Part shown: positions 8,715-17,207 of the stretch, one piece after another
How positions within the stretch are numbered: the first letter of the stretch is position 1
Layout of the letters: the number at the start of each line of letters is the position of its first letter
Assembly: GCA_030374735.1 (NCBI GenBank)
Contig: JASCIV010000444.1
Location: 1-19,926 of the forward strand
Reading direction: 5' to 3'
Origin: Gracilaria caudata
Lineage: Eukaryota > Rhodophyta > Florideophyceae > Gracilariales > Gracilariaceae
DNA: 19,926 bases
Made by a program: the position numbers and the translations under genes
The notes under the pieces: model-generated
The model's input: only the letters and a program-made list of their open reading frames with translations
Databases searched by the model: none
Told to the model about the DNA's origin: nothing

Positions 8715-9287
8715 TTATACCAAAAAAACTTTCGCCAGTGCTATGCACTGTTTTTCGAGGTTATCGTTGACGTTATATTGGTTTGTACAGTATTTTTGTT
8801 TTTGTTCACTGGATCCGACTGTGAAATGTAAAGAAGGGATCGCATATGGTAATGCTTTTTGCATTTGACCGAAGATAACCGTTTCCCACGATCAGTCTAT
8901 GAAAGTGTGCATGGGTGGGCTTTTGATACAAAGCACGACATGCACAGGAACATGTTGTGGTTATGACATGTGAAATATGAAGAGAATGAAGGAGTACTTG
9001 ATATTGTAAAAGACAAAAGCTTCTTCTCACTTCGGGTAAACAAGCGAACAATTTGCTCGCGCCGTCTGAATTAGAGGAAACGAAAGGCAATTAGAGCCCC
9101 CCATCTAAGGATCATGTACACGAGCCCCAACGCCTAAGCACCCAAATAGTTTCGCTTCCGTTCACCCCGTAGTGAAGCTAACCCTTTAACTTTTGTAAAG
9201 ATACGCACAGCTCTCGTTCTTACTTTAAAAACTATTCAGCGAATTCCTCTCAGAGAGCATATCCATGTCGTTCCGAGGGGAGGCCGT
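8715..9287. other. convergent intergenic region, nothing coding seen
   Basis: This lies between the stop codons of the UVR-domain gene and the lactonase gene. It has T-rich stretches (about 8790-8810), a TGTAA at 8827-8831 that may serve 3'-end formation of the UVR gene, and a widely spaced inverted pair GGTTATC (8759-8765) and GATAACC (8874-8880). Short frames here have no domain. At 573 bp it is longer than the other convergent gaps in the window. Confidence 0.5.
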
Positions 9288-10484
9288 TCAAAACTGCAGC
9301 ACAGAAGTCGGAGTAGTCACATTTGCTGACAACGAAACATATGGTCGCAGCATTCCAGAACCCCTATCCCTTTCTACCAGAACCAAGTTATCTGTATCTC
9401 GGTTGACAATAGCAACGAAGCTAACACACGCTTCTCGATACAAAGCTTTCTCAATAACAAAGAAGTCACGAGGATGAACTCCGAACGAACTCCACTCGCC
9501 AATGCGAGCTCGTATGTCGCCTGTTCGAGCATCAAGTCTGTATGCTACAATCTTACCTTCCTCAGTATCCGGAAACCTCACTGATAGGTAAAGAAAGCGT
9601 CCATCCTCAGTCACTCTAATTGCAGCCGCCGACACTTCCTCCCCAACAGAAGAAGAAAACAAATTTTGTCGATCACAAATCGCTAGTCCCGAACCACACA
9701 TATCATAGCGGAGGGTAACTACAGAAAGAGATATCTCATTCAGAACGTACACAGTATTACTAATTGGGTGCAATGCTGCGTGACGTGGACCGTCTGCTGG
9801 TTCGAACGTAACGTTGTGTGCTAATGTGAGCTTTCCCGTTTGGCGGGCAACTTGGAAGAATAATAGCATGTCAGATCCAAGATCCGGAACAAGCAATCCA
9901 TTGCGATAGGGTAGAACCATGTGAGGGTGAGGAGATTCAAACTGCCAGTATGTGTCGGAAAGAGAAGGCGTGCGACGAGACGATGCGAATGAAGCAGGCA
10001 CGTGATAAGAGTCCAGAAATGTAAGACCATCATCGTCGGACCGTAAGGTTGAAACCGCTCCCTCAAAGTTAGCCACAGCCACGATTCGGTCCGAAAACTT
10101 GGTGATATGGGTGGCTGCAGAGGCATTGGTACTAGTGGATGTAGAAGAAAGAAATGGAGGTCGACGCAATGACGAGACTCGCGTTGCAGTTGCATCAGGG
10201 TTCTCATTGGCGGCGTAGATATGGTTGGAATCGATGGCTAGATAAGACGGATTAGTGGAGACAACGGACGGAGAAAGAGTGGAAAAACGTCGAAGTTGAT
10301 CTGACGAGTACTTAAACAGCGACACTCCCTCACCGGCAGAAGTTGGCAGCCAGGGTTGTGAAGTGTAGCTCCCAACGGCGAGATGAATGGCTGATGGACA
10401 GTTGGGTTGGGAGATAGCACCATGTGGAATGGAGATCAAAAGCAGAGGGAGCACTAGGCTACGAAAGAAAAAGACGACATTCAT
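9288..10484 (-). CDS. secreted YbhE-like lactonase, seven-bladed beta-propeller
   Basis: A 398-residue protein of the 6-phosphogluconolactonase (YbhE type)/carboxy-cis,cis-muconate lactonizing enzyme family. Residues 1-26 form a textbook signal peptide: MNV, a hydrophobic core VVFFFRSLVLPLLLISI, and a small-residue end AIS before Q26. Family marks follow: VGSYTS (37-42), NPSYLAID (78-85), IYAANEN (89-95), SPHPHMVLP (184-192), LVPDLGSD (198-205), GPRHAALHP (232-240) with VYVLNE, and GVHPRDFFV (335-343). Three N-glycosylation sequons (N120, N224, N388) agree with passage through the secretory route. Cytosolic members open the lactone ring of 6-phosphogluconate; a secreted member probably acts on an extracellular or cell-wall sugar lactone, or only binds. 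The start ATG has A-rich context, with a TATA box about 80 bp upstream. The substrate is not deducible. Confidence 0.9.
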   Translation of the reverse strand: MNVVFFFRSLVLPLLLISIPHGAISQPNCPSAIHLAVGSYTSQPWLPTSAGEGVSLFKYSSDQLRRFSTLSPSVVSTNPSYLAIDSNHIYAANENPDATATRVSSLRRPPFLSSTSTSTNASAATHITKFSDRIVAVANFEGAVSTLRSDDDGLTFLDSYHVPASFASSRRTPSLSDTYWQFESPHPHMVLPYRNGLLVPDLGSDMLLFFQVARQTGKLTLAHNVTFEPADGPRHAALHPISNTVYVLNEISLSVVTLRYDMCGSGLAICDRQNLFSSSVGEEVSAAAIRVTEDGRFLYLSVRFPDTEEGKIVAYRLDARTGDIRARIGEWSSFGVHPRDFFVIEKALYREACVSFVAIVNRDTDNLVLVERDRGSGMLRPYVSLSANVTTPTSVLQF

Positions 10485-10560
10485 GATGATGGTGTGAAAT
10501 TTTAGAGAGTTGGGAGTGTTGTAACGACAGAACTACCTTCCAAACTCGGAAGCCTACCAG

Positions 10561-10568
10561 CTTTTATA
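10561..10568 (-). promoter_or_regulatory. TATA box of the lactonase gene
   Basis: On the minus strand the bases read TATAAAAG, a consensus TATA box, beginning 84 bp upstream of the lactonase ATG. Transcription would then start about 30 bp downstream, near 10535, giving a leader of about 50 nt. It is the clearest TATA box in a plausible position in the window; most other genes here lack one close by, so this gene may be under stronger or inducible control. Confidence 0.65.
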
Positions 10569-10644
10569 CGAGATTGAGCCGGCCCATCCTTTGGGAAATG
10601 CGCTCCTTGACGCTTTCCAATCTATGGTGAGTTTAGAAAGCGTG

Positions 10645-10664
10645 ACACCTCGAGGTGTATACAC
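10645..10664. promoter_or_regulatory. overlapping palindromes upstream of the lactonase TATA box
   Basis: ACACCTCGAGGTGT (10645-10658) is a perfect 14-bp palindrome, and GTGTATACAC (10655-10664) a perfect 10-bp palindrome sharing its GTGT. They sit about 80-100 bp upstream of the TATA box, the position expected of an activator or repressor site. The 14-bp palindrome has about 0.5 expected chance occurrences in the window's non-coding DNA, so the case rests on position and overlap rather than rarity. Confidence 0.4.
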
Positions 10665-11203
10665 GTAGTACCTTGTCAGACAGACTGGCTCATGAAGAGC
10701 AGAACGGGTTTGGTTCCATTTGTGAGGGTTGATGGCGGGGAGGTAGCCCTGTCCATGTACGTTATGGCTGAAGGCACGTGTAACGTGTTTAGTTTGAGTT
10801 AACGCGCCAATCGTTGAATAGGTTTACTTTGGTTTTAAGTGCGCTTTGACACGTTCGGGCTCCACGATTATTCCGCGGAGAAAGTACTTGTAGGTTTTCC
10901 AGTGTCTCTCATAGTACTGTATGATAGTAGACGGTGAACCCGCCTAAATTCTACGCGTAGATGAAGGGCTTCAAAAGCACGTTACGTAATGCGGAGAGCT
11001 GGATGAGACGGAGAGTAATGTGCGAGAGCCATGAACATGGCAAATGATTCGGGCACAAACTGCTGTTCAAATTCATTAAAGGGTTGAATGAATGGATTTG
11101 CCCTGAGAACCACTCCGGCTGTGCAGTATGAGGTACGAAGGAACGCTACCACGAGCTTGTATGATGAACGCCCTTGTAGGGCAGAGTATATCTGGTGGGA
11201 CCT

Positions 11204-11231
11204 GTTTACCTTCGTCCGTTTACCTTCGTCC
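11204..11231. repeat. 14-bp perfect tandem duplication
   Basis: Two adjacent exact copies of GTTTACCTTCGTCC. Each holds ACGAAGGTA-like sequence on the minus strand, so the duplication doubles the recurrent ACGAAGG motif 160-190 bp upstream of the NIT1 ATG. It may be a duplicated regulator site or simple replication slippage. Confidence 0.8.
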
Positions 11232-11389
11232 GCGCGTTGGCCAGAGAAGGGCGCTCGACAGGCGGAATTTTGAAAACCGACACAAAACAGCCAATCATCA
11301 CGCGTTTTCATGAGCGCGAGAAGTGGTGTTGTAAGCCAGCAAATCAATGAAATCGATCCGACCTCCGCCGCCATACCGCCACACCTGCA

Positions 11390-12235
11390 ATGGCCACCAA
11401 GATCGCCATCGCGCAGATGACCTCCACCCCCTCCATTGAGCAAAACCTCCGCACAGCCACTGACCTGATCTCGCAAGCGCGCCAGAAAGCCGCCTCCTTC
11501 ATCTGTCTGCCCGAATGCGTTGACTATGTCGCCGCCACCAACCACCAATCCGTCTCGCTTGCCACTCCACTCTCCTCTAATCCCTTCCTATCTCGTCTGC
11601 AGTCGCTAGCCACTCAGCACGACATATGGATCTCTGCCGGTGGCATCCACGAACTCAGTTCCACAGACTCGTCTCGCATCTATAACACGCACATAATTCT
11701 GTCTCCGTCCGAAACCACACCGCGCGCCATTTATCGCAAGCTCCATCTCTTCGACGCGCAACTTCCGTCGGGAATCGTATCGGAACACCACACAACCGAC
11801 GCGGGCGATAAACTCGTGCTCTGTCGTGACACTCCACTAGGAAACATTGGAGTAACAACATGTTACGACCTTCGTTTCGCCGAGCAATACATTGCGTTGC
11901 GAGACGCCGGTGCGCACACTCTTTTGGTACCATCTGCGTTCTTTGTTCCCACGGGGCGCGCACATTGGCACGTCCTGTTGCGAGCTCGAGCGATTGAGAC
12001 GCAATGTTTTGTGGCCGCTGCAGCACAGACGGGACGTCACCATGAGAAGAGAGAGAGCTACGGTCACGCCTTGTTGGTTGGACCCTATGGAGATGTTCTT
12101 GTGGACGCGGGCAATGACAGTCCTGTTGTACGTGTGGCAGATATTGACTTGTCTGAAGTTCAGCGCGTGCGCGATGCAATGCCTTGTGCTCGACATCGCC
12201 GGGCAGATGTTTTGGGGCCTGTGGCTCGCGTGTGA
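11390..12235 (+). CDS. NIT1: NIT1-type nitrilase family amidase (deaminated glutathione amidase)
   Basis: A 281-residue member of the carbon-nitrogen hydrolase (nitrilase) superfamily, branch 10. The catalytic triad is visible: Glu42 in LPECVDY, Lys117 in YRKLHLFD and Cys158 in GVTTCYDLRF. The blocks PSAFFVPTGRAHWHVLLRAR (181-200) with AIETQCFVAAAAQTGRHHEK, and SYGHALLVGPYGDV, closely match animal and fungal Nit1. This enzyme hydrolyses the amide of deaminated glutathione, a side product of transaminases, in cytosol and mitochondria (metabolite repair). Length is normal for the enzyme alone, and it lacks the Fhit fusion found in some invertebrates. The start has good context (GCAATGG). No obvious presequence is present, so the product is probably cytosolic. 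Its 3' end converges on the GH47 gene with only 79 bp between stops, so the transcripts probably overlap. Confidence 0.95.
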   Translation: MATKIAIAQMTSTPSIEQNLRTATDLISQARQKAASFICLPECVDYVAATNHQSVSLATPLSSNPFLSRLQSLATQHDIWISAGGIHELSSTDSSRIYNTHIILSPSETTPRAIYRKLHLFDAQLPSGIVSEHHTTDAGDKLVLCRDTPLGNIGVTTCYDLRFAEQYIALRDAGAHTLLVPSAFFVPTGRAHWHVLLRARAIETQCFVAAAAQTGRHHEKRESYGHALLVGPYGDVLVDAGNDSPVVRVADIDLSEVQRVRDAMPCARHRRADVLGPVARV

Positions 12236-12314
12236 AGCTTTGGAAAATTGTACTCATCGATCACATCCCTACGCCAGTTCTGTGTTCAGGTTCAGTGTAC
12301 ATTATATTGCTTGT

Positions 12315-14159
12315 TTATGTTATGAGGTCTGTGTGACAAGTGTTGATGGCACCAAGCCCAGGAGTCACAACCAGCGGATGACCAGCTCTATTGAACACCC
12401 ATTTATCCAGAGGCAGTGTTTCTGTGTCCGCAAAGGTCAGATAAAAGAACTTCAGAGTTGAGCCAATGAACTCGCTCGGCATCAAGTCACCCTTTGTGAT
12501 ATTACCAATTGTCTTTTCTTCTAACACGGTAAACGCCCCATTTTCCAGCTCGCATTCCTTCCTTATGCTCAAGAAGATTCTCCATGCTTTTTCCTTGTAA
12601 TACTCATCATTCGTGGAGCGCCACATGTAAAACAACGCTTCAACAAGATCAGCTTGTAACCGATATGCACCTTTTGTAATCCACACCTTTCCGTTGTACC
12701 TTGCTGAATCACCACCTAACCCACCAGGAAACTGTTCATACATCCGAATACAAGATTTTGTGAGGCTTTCTGCTACATCTCTCCACTGATCCTCTCTTCT
12801 TGCTGAGATTTCTTTATGCTGCGCGGCGATATGGAACACGGCAGGTAGATAACACATTGCTTGTTCAACAACAGCATCATTTGTATCGCTCTCTCTGTCC
12901 AATACCCTAAGGTAAAGATCACCAGTGGACGTCTCTTGAATGGCTTTCTTCAGTAACATGTGCATAGAAGCGTCCAATGGGTAACGATATGTAGCTTCAC
13001 ATCCACCTCCCTGCCTCCATGCTTTGGTTAGATACTCGTAAAAACCTCTCGCTTCTCCAGTGAATGTTGTTGTAGTATCTATAGCGGGCCCAGCCCCTAT
13101 GGCGATCACGGCGCTCTGCCACAATTCCACCATGTACGCGTAGTAAGAGTGAATCGTTCTGAAACGAGAGTTTTGATGCACGACTGCTTCTTCGTCTTCC
13201 TCGTCTTCATCAATGTCAAGATTAATCGTTCGACCTCTGATCTCATCAGATATATGCTCTCTCAGCAGACGTGGGCCAGCTTCAACCACAGCTTGTACTG
13301 CACGATCTGCCTTGCATCTCAGTTGCCTTAGTTCTGGTCTGAGAGTATGGAACGCTAGAGCACGGAATTCCAAGGAAATTCCAGCAGCAGCTGATTGCGA
13401 AGTTTGTGCTCCCTCGCAAACATCAACTGCGTCAAACGTACCGTTTCGAAAACCAGCCAATCGACAAGATGGATACGGCACTCCGTTTAACGTGTCAAAG
13501 GCCGGAGCAAGGCGTGCCCCAAGAATCTCAGCCTTGTCCAGAAACATCGCATCGCCGGTAAGCTGGTAAGAGGAGAGTAGGCCACCCAGAATTCTGGTGG
13601 TCACCTCATGGACACTTACAAACTCGCTGATATCTGGGTTGAATTGGCGATCGACCCAGTCGCGGGCAGTGTCATACTGTTCCACTAAACCCATTATATG
13701 TAGTGTGGGAATAGCTTCAATTATGGTCGCCGCGAGACCGAATACATTAGAGCCCCGTTCGGAAAGTGGGCGAAGGGTGTCGAAGCCCCACGCATGCTTC
13801 TCGTACGCTCGCCATGCGGTGAGCGCAGCTTCGCGGAGGGCTTTCATTCGTTGTTCATTGAGGTCTTCAGAACTGAAATCTGGGGCTGGTGGCAAGAAAG
13901 AACCGACTGGAACGGCGGTCAAACATGTGTCAATGCGATTGCATCCGCAGTTGTGCCCTTCTCTATCTTGGAAAACATGATCGCGACTTGCTTGCTCTAA
14001 GGCGGCCGGCGGAGGGGACCTACCGAGTGAGGTAAGGAAGAGGATAAAACCGAAGCAGATGAAGATGGCAAACACAGTTGTGCGAGTCAAGAACAGGTAA
14101 AGTAGACGGAATAGAGTGAAGCGGAGAGTATGCTTCGTTTTCTTGGCGAGAACACGCAT
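12315..14159 (-). CDS. membrane-anchored GH47 (class I alpha-mannosidase) family protein, probable pseudoenzyme
   Basis: A 614-residue protein counted from the first ATG; the frame is open 39 codons further to a TTG, which is an unlikely start. A basic N-tail (1-27) and one membrane segment (about 28-44, TTVFAIFICFGFILFLTSL) give a type II ER/Golgi protein. The lumenal part follows GH47: HAWGFDTLRPLSERG, IIEAIPTLHIMGL, HEVTTRILGGLLSSY (general-acid Glu185, Arg189), SLEFRALAF (Glu264), GFYEYLTKAW, CYLP (Cys436) with Cys470 as the usual disulfide, LVEALFYMWR and LDKWVFNRAGHPL. Compared with human ER mannosidase I, several active-site positions differ: Asp463 to Arg371, His524 to Gln433, Glu599 to Asp504, Glu663 to Pro561, and calcium-ligand Thr688 to Arg591 (FNTEAHP reads FNRAGHP). 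An acidic insert (DIDEDEEDEE) lies at 315-324. It probably cannot trim mannose and may bind glycans in ER quality control. The comparison is from memory. It diverges from USP22 with 885 bp between. Confidence 0.92.
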   Translation of the reverse strand: MRVLAKKTKHTLRFTLFRLLYLFLTRTTVFAIFICFGFILFLTSLGRSPPPAALEQASRDHVFQDREGHNCGCNRIDTCLTAVPVGSFLPPAPDFSSEDLNEQRMKALREAALTAWRAYEKHAWGFDTLRPLSERGSNVFGLAATIIEAIPTLHIMGLVEQYDTARDWVDRQFNPDISEFVSVHEVTTRILGGLLSSYQLTGDAMFLDKAEILGARLAPAFDTLNGVPYPSCRLAGFRNGTFDAVDVCEGAQTSQSAAAGISLEFRALAFHTLRPELRQLRCKADRAVQAVVEAGPRLLREHISDEIRGRTINLDIDEDEEDEEAVVHQNSRFRTIHSYYAYMVELWQSAVIAIGAGPAIDTTTTFTGEARGFYEYLTKAWRQGGGCEATYRYPLDASMHMLLKKAIQETSTGDLYLRVLDRESDTNDAVVEQAMCYLPAVFHIAAQHKEISARREDQWRDVAESLTKSCIRMYEQFPGGLGGDSARYNGKVWITKGAYRLQADLVEALFYMWRSTNDEYYKEKAWRIFLSIRKECELENGAFTVLEEKTIGNITKGDLMPSEFIGSTLKFFYLTFADTETLPLDKWVFNRAGHPLVVTPGLGAINTCHTDLIT

Positions 14160-15044
14160 CTTTACCGGATGCGAGGCGTGGCATGGCAATGCAAGAGCGG
14201 AGAACAGTTTGTTGAGTGAAGATAAAGCTTGAGCAAGAGCCCAGTGGCGGCCCTTTCGACATTGCTTTTGGTCCAATCGCTTGGGACAATTATGGCAAGG
14301 TCTAACTGGCTCTACTGTTGCACATGAAAACGGCGAACCGGAGTGGCAAACCTCGCTCTTGCCAGGCTTTTCTGCCTTTTACTCCCGACGTCGTCGTAGG
14401 TCACGTCCAGTGGGATCAATGAATGAATGGGTGGGATCAAGATAAAATAAGGTAGGACAAAGGCACAGGTTCTCGAGTCTTAGCCCTTCGTAACATTTGG
14501 AAACATGCATACGAATTTGCGTGCTTCTCCCAAGTTGTTGACGTCTAACGTCGATGGTGGCCGCGAAGGTAACATGACCTGTGACATGTTAGCTTCGTAT
14601 CGTGTGGAACGCAAGGGATTTCGGCACGTCGCATCACGTCGACTCGGTGTCATGATGGGCGATCGTGAGCAAGAATGGAGTGCATTCAATGGACGCCGAT
14701 AATGCACATGATGTGGTGTTGATCAATGGGACAGCTGCATGCCGTGCCAGCGCTTGCACGTGGCTGTTGTCGTTGCTGGAGCACGCGCGCGGCCAGCGGC
14801 GACAGCGGGCACAATGCCCTTGGCGGGGACTCGTCTTCTGTGCCGTTCACGCGCTGGGTGCTTTGTCCCGTACTTTGTTGACCCGCCCCCGCGAGCGAGC
14901 AACGATCCGACCTGCACAAGGCGCAGCGCTTTGCGGGCCGCGATAAGCCAGAGCTACGGCTGATCACAGTCGACCATCCGCTTCGTGCTGCCGCTGCGAT
15001 GAGAATGCCGCACACCAAATCAACCGCCCATCACCCCTTCCTCC
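14160..15044. other. divergent promoter region of the GH47 and USP22 genes
   Basis: No gene recognised. From 14160 to about 14276 the GH47 frame stays open without an ATG and is probably leader. Seen: direct repeats GTGGGATCAA at 14410-14419 and 14431-14440, start to start 21 bp (two helix turns); an ACGAAGG motif on the minus strand at 14485-14491; and CACGTG at 14757-14762. The part from about 14740 to 15040 is GC-rich. Short frames such as the plus-strand one from the ATG at 14689 have no domain. An ATG at 14999 starts a short frame overlapping the USP22 start, relevant only if transcription begins upstream of it. Confidence 0.5.
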
Positions 15045-17207
15045 ATGCGAATTTTTTGTCCACACCTGTCCAACATCTGCAACGCGGACGGCTTGCGTCG
15101 AGTGTCGAGAGCAGCCGAGTCCGTCTTCGCCGCTGCCAACCGCCCACTGACTGACATCGGAAACAGCAGCGTCCCGAGATGTCTGCACCCTGACTGCGTG
15201 CTGAGTGCGGCGCAGGATGTATTTGTGTGCCTGCACTGCGTTTACATGTCGTGTCTCAACCTCACTCATTCGCACTTTGCACCCACTCCAGAAGAGAGTC
15301 ACAAAGCGTGGGATGACAGTTCTCTTCCGGAGCATCATACCCATCTTTACCAACATTTTCGTTCAACTAACCACTTTCTTCATCTTTCTGTCGAGCATCA
15401 GCAATTGTTTTGTGCACAATGCAACGATTACGTCTTTAATCGCTACCTAGATGGTGCGATAAGCTTACAAAAGTACATGGCCCGAGCCCACCGTCGCCGC
15501 TTCACATCTTCCATTTCCCCTCTCGACATTCCAGTTCAGACCAGCCCGGTCTTCCAGCTTTCGAACATCAAGGATCGCTCCAAGAAGAGACGGCTTCTCA
15601 CTCCATCAGAATGGACTCCTTCGGATCGGGAACTCAACAACATAACTCTCAACTCCCTCATGTTCACCCAGCCAAGAAGTGGCATTCGACCGCCAGCTGG
15701 TCTTTTCAACCTGGGAAACTCGTGCTACATGAATTCCGTCTTGCAGGCTTTCCTTAATGCGCCACCTCTTCGCAGATTCTTTCTGGCCGATGAGCACAGG
15801 CCTTATTGCAAAAAAGTAACCAAATCCGATTGCCTAGCGTGCGCAATCGATAAGTTGGTATGCGACTCTACGTTTACTATCGAGGCAGTTCCTCCAAAGG
15901 AAAAGAATGGCCAGTCATCGGCTACCCTTCAAGTACCTTTTCTGGTTCCTCAATCCGTGCTAGACATCATGTGGAGAAACGCAGAACATCTAGCGACATA
16001 TGCGCAGCACGACGCACACGAGTTCTTGATAGCAGCTCTAAATGTTCTTAATGCACACTGCCGCCATGAAAAGTTTCCTGAGAGAACAAAGCAAAAGACG
16101 GAGCCTTCGAAGAACGAGCTTTCTACAACGTCAAAGCGGGGATCTTCGGATGCGAGGCGCAAACTAACTCCTGTAAGCCCGGTCACAAACGTCAGAGCGG
16201 ATCGCGATGGCGTTTTCTCTAAAGCAAGCCTCCTCTCAATCCATTCAACAACAAGCATTGTTCAGAGCTTGTTCAGCGGAACATTGCAGTCAGACGTCAT
16301 ATGTCGCATATGTGGAAACAGCTCGCCTACCTTGGAACGATTCTATGACATCTCCCTTGATGTTGATAAGGTCATCAAGCCGGCATCTACTAGACGAAGC
16401 AGAGCGCCATCACCAGCGCTGGACTCCCAAAACAGCGGTGGTAGCTCTGCCCAAAAGTCGATGGCGACATCTGGCACTGATCGCTCCGGTTCGCGAAACA
16501 GAACTGATAACAGAGGTGATCAAGGTTCTCAGAATACCTCTGGAAGCAGGTCATCACATGATGCGAACAACTCGGGTGGCGAAGGCGACGACGTTGACAT
16601 AGCAAATACTCTATGCGAGTGTCTCTCAAGGTTTACAGAACCGGAATTGCTTGGATCTTCTTCCAAGATGCATTGCATGAATTGCAATAGAAGGCAAGAA
16701 TCATTGAAACAAATGAGCATAAGAACTCTGCCACCTATAATTTGCTTCCATTTCAAACGTTTCGAGCAGTCATTTGCGAGTATAAGAAGAAGCGAAATGG
16801 TGAAGATTGATACTCCCGTGGAGTTTCCAGCGGACGGCTTGGATTTGTCACAATTCCAGACTTCTGAGGTTTTGCGAAAGCGGGAAGAGGAAAGTGGACA
16901 ACAAGCGATGACCACTACACTGTCGAGCACGACTAATCCGCCACATAACGAACCGCCCGAAGCAGCTAAGCGATCACCGATGATCGTCCGCCCCAATAAT
17001 GACGCAATCTATGATCTTTTTGCGGTGGTCAATCACAACGGTCGAATAGACAGCGGACACTACACTTCCATTATACGAAGACAAGGGGAATGGTTTCGAT
17101 GTGACGACGAGAAGGTCAGCAGAATCGCTGAGGTTGGTGAAATGATTCGCAGCGAAGAGGCGTACCTAGTATTCTACGTGCAACGCTTTCCAAATGTCCA
17201 GTTCTAG
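15045..17207 (+). CDS. USP22: ubiquitin carboxyl-terminal hydrolase, USP22/Ubp8 class
   Basis: A 720-residue deubiquitinase of the SAGA co-activator type, which removes ubiquitin from histone H2B. Residues about 5-150 hold a ZnF-UBP domain: Cys5/His7 (CPHL), Cys46, Cys51, Cys62/Cys65 (CLHC), Cys70, several His at 97-116 and Cys123/Cys126. The catalytic domain runs about 217-714: Cys box GLFNLGNSCYMNSVLQAF (219-236, Cys227), AQHDAHEFLIAALNVLNAHC (320-339), zinc pairs Cys420/Cys423 and Cys544/Cys547, ICFHFKRFE (566-574), and the His box SGHYTSI (670-676, His672) with WFRCDD (683-688). LQSDVICRICG and FAVVNHNGRIDSGHYTS are nearly as in human USP22. It is longer than USP22 (525) because of low-complexity insertions at about 342-395, 445-516 and 604-648. 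The ATG has a weak context (T at -3), but the zinc ligands start at residue 5, so it is probably right. Confidence 0.95.
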   Translation: MRIFCPHLSNICNADGLRRVSRAAESVFAAANRPLTDIGNSSVPRCLHPDCVLSAAQDVFVCLHCVYMSCLNLTHSHFAPTPEESHKAWDDSSLPEHHTHLYQHFRSTNHFLHLSVEHQQLFCAQCNDYVFNRYLDGAISLQKYMARAHRRRFTSSISPLDIPVQTSPVFQLSNIKDRSKKRRLLTPSEWTPSDRELNNITLNSLMFTQPRSGIRPPAGLFNLGNSCYMNSVLQAFLNAPPLRRFFLADEHRPYCKKVTKSDCLACAIDKLVCDSTFTIEAVPPKEKNGQSSATLQVPFLVPQSVLDIMWRNAEHLATYAQHDAHEFLIAALNVLNAHCRHEKFPERTKQKTEPSKNELSTTSKRGSSDARRKLTPVSPVTNVRADRDGVFSKASLLSIHSTTSIVQSLFSGTLQSDVICRICGNSSPTLERFYDISLDVDKVIKPASTRRSRAPSPALDSQNSGGSSAQKSMATSGTDRSGSRNRTDNRGDQGSQNTSGSRSSHDANNSGGEGDDVDIANTLCECLSRFTEPELLGSSSKMHCMNCNRRQESLKQMSIRTLPPIICFHFKRFEQSFASIRRSEMVKIDTPVEFPADGLDLSQFQTSEVLRKREEESGQQAMTTTLSSTTNPPHNEPPEAAKRSPMIVRPNNDAIYDLFAVVNHNGRIDSGHYTSIIRRQGEWFRCDDEKVSRIAEVGEMIRSEEAYLVFYVQRFPNVQF

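Larger units (their letters stand above)
10485..11389. other. divergent promoter region of lactonase and NIT1
   Basis: No gene recognised. The lactonase side carries a TATA box (10561-10568, minus) and a palindrome pair (10645-10664). Further right are CACGTG (10775-10780), TGTTTAGTTTGAG (10786-10798, shared with the right flank), TACGAAGGAACGCTACC (11134-11150), a small GCCCT/AGGGC hairpin (11170-11182) and a 14-bp tandem duplication (11204-11231) carrying ACGAAGG twice on the minus strand. A minus-strand frame covering 10982-11548 overlaps NIT1 and has no domain; it is a shadow. Confidence 0.6.

Noticed and set aside
10982..11548. 188-codon minus-strand frame
   Set aside because: It overlaps the NIT1 gene in antisense, is Gly-rich from reversed coding sequence, and has no domain. 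NIT1 is clearly the real gene.
11655..12257. 200-codon minus-strand frame and others opposite NIT1
   Set aside because: Antisense shadows of a conserved gene with intact catalytic residues.
14341..14351. AGTGGCAAA, one base from the yeast proteasome element GGTGGCAAA
   Set aside because: It lies by the GH47 gene rather than a proteasome gene, and a near match to a 9-mer is expected by chance.
14689..14946. Plus-strand 85-codon frame from an ATG in the GC-rich promoter region
   Set aside because: No domain, an Arg/Ala-rich composition that follows the high GC, and overlapping frames of similar length on the other strand.
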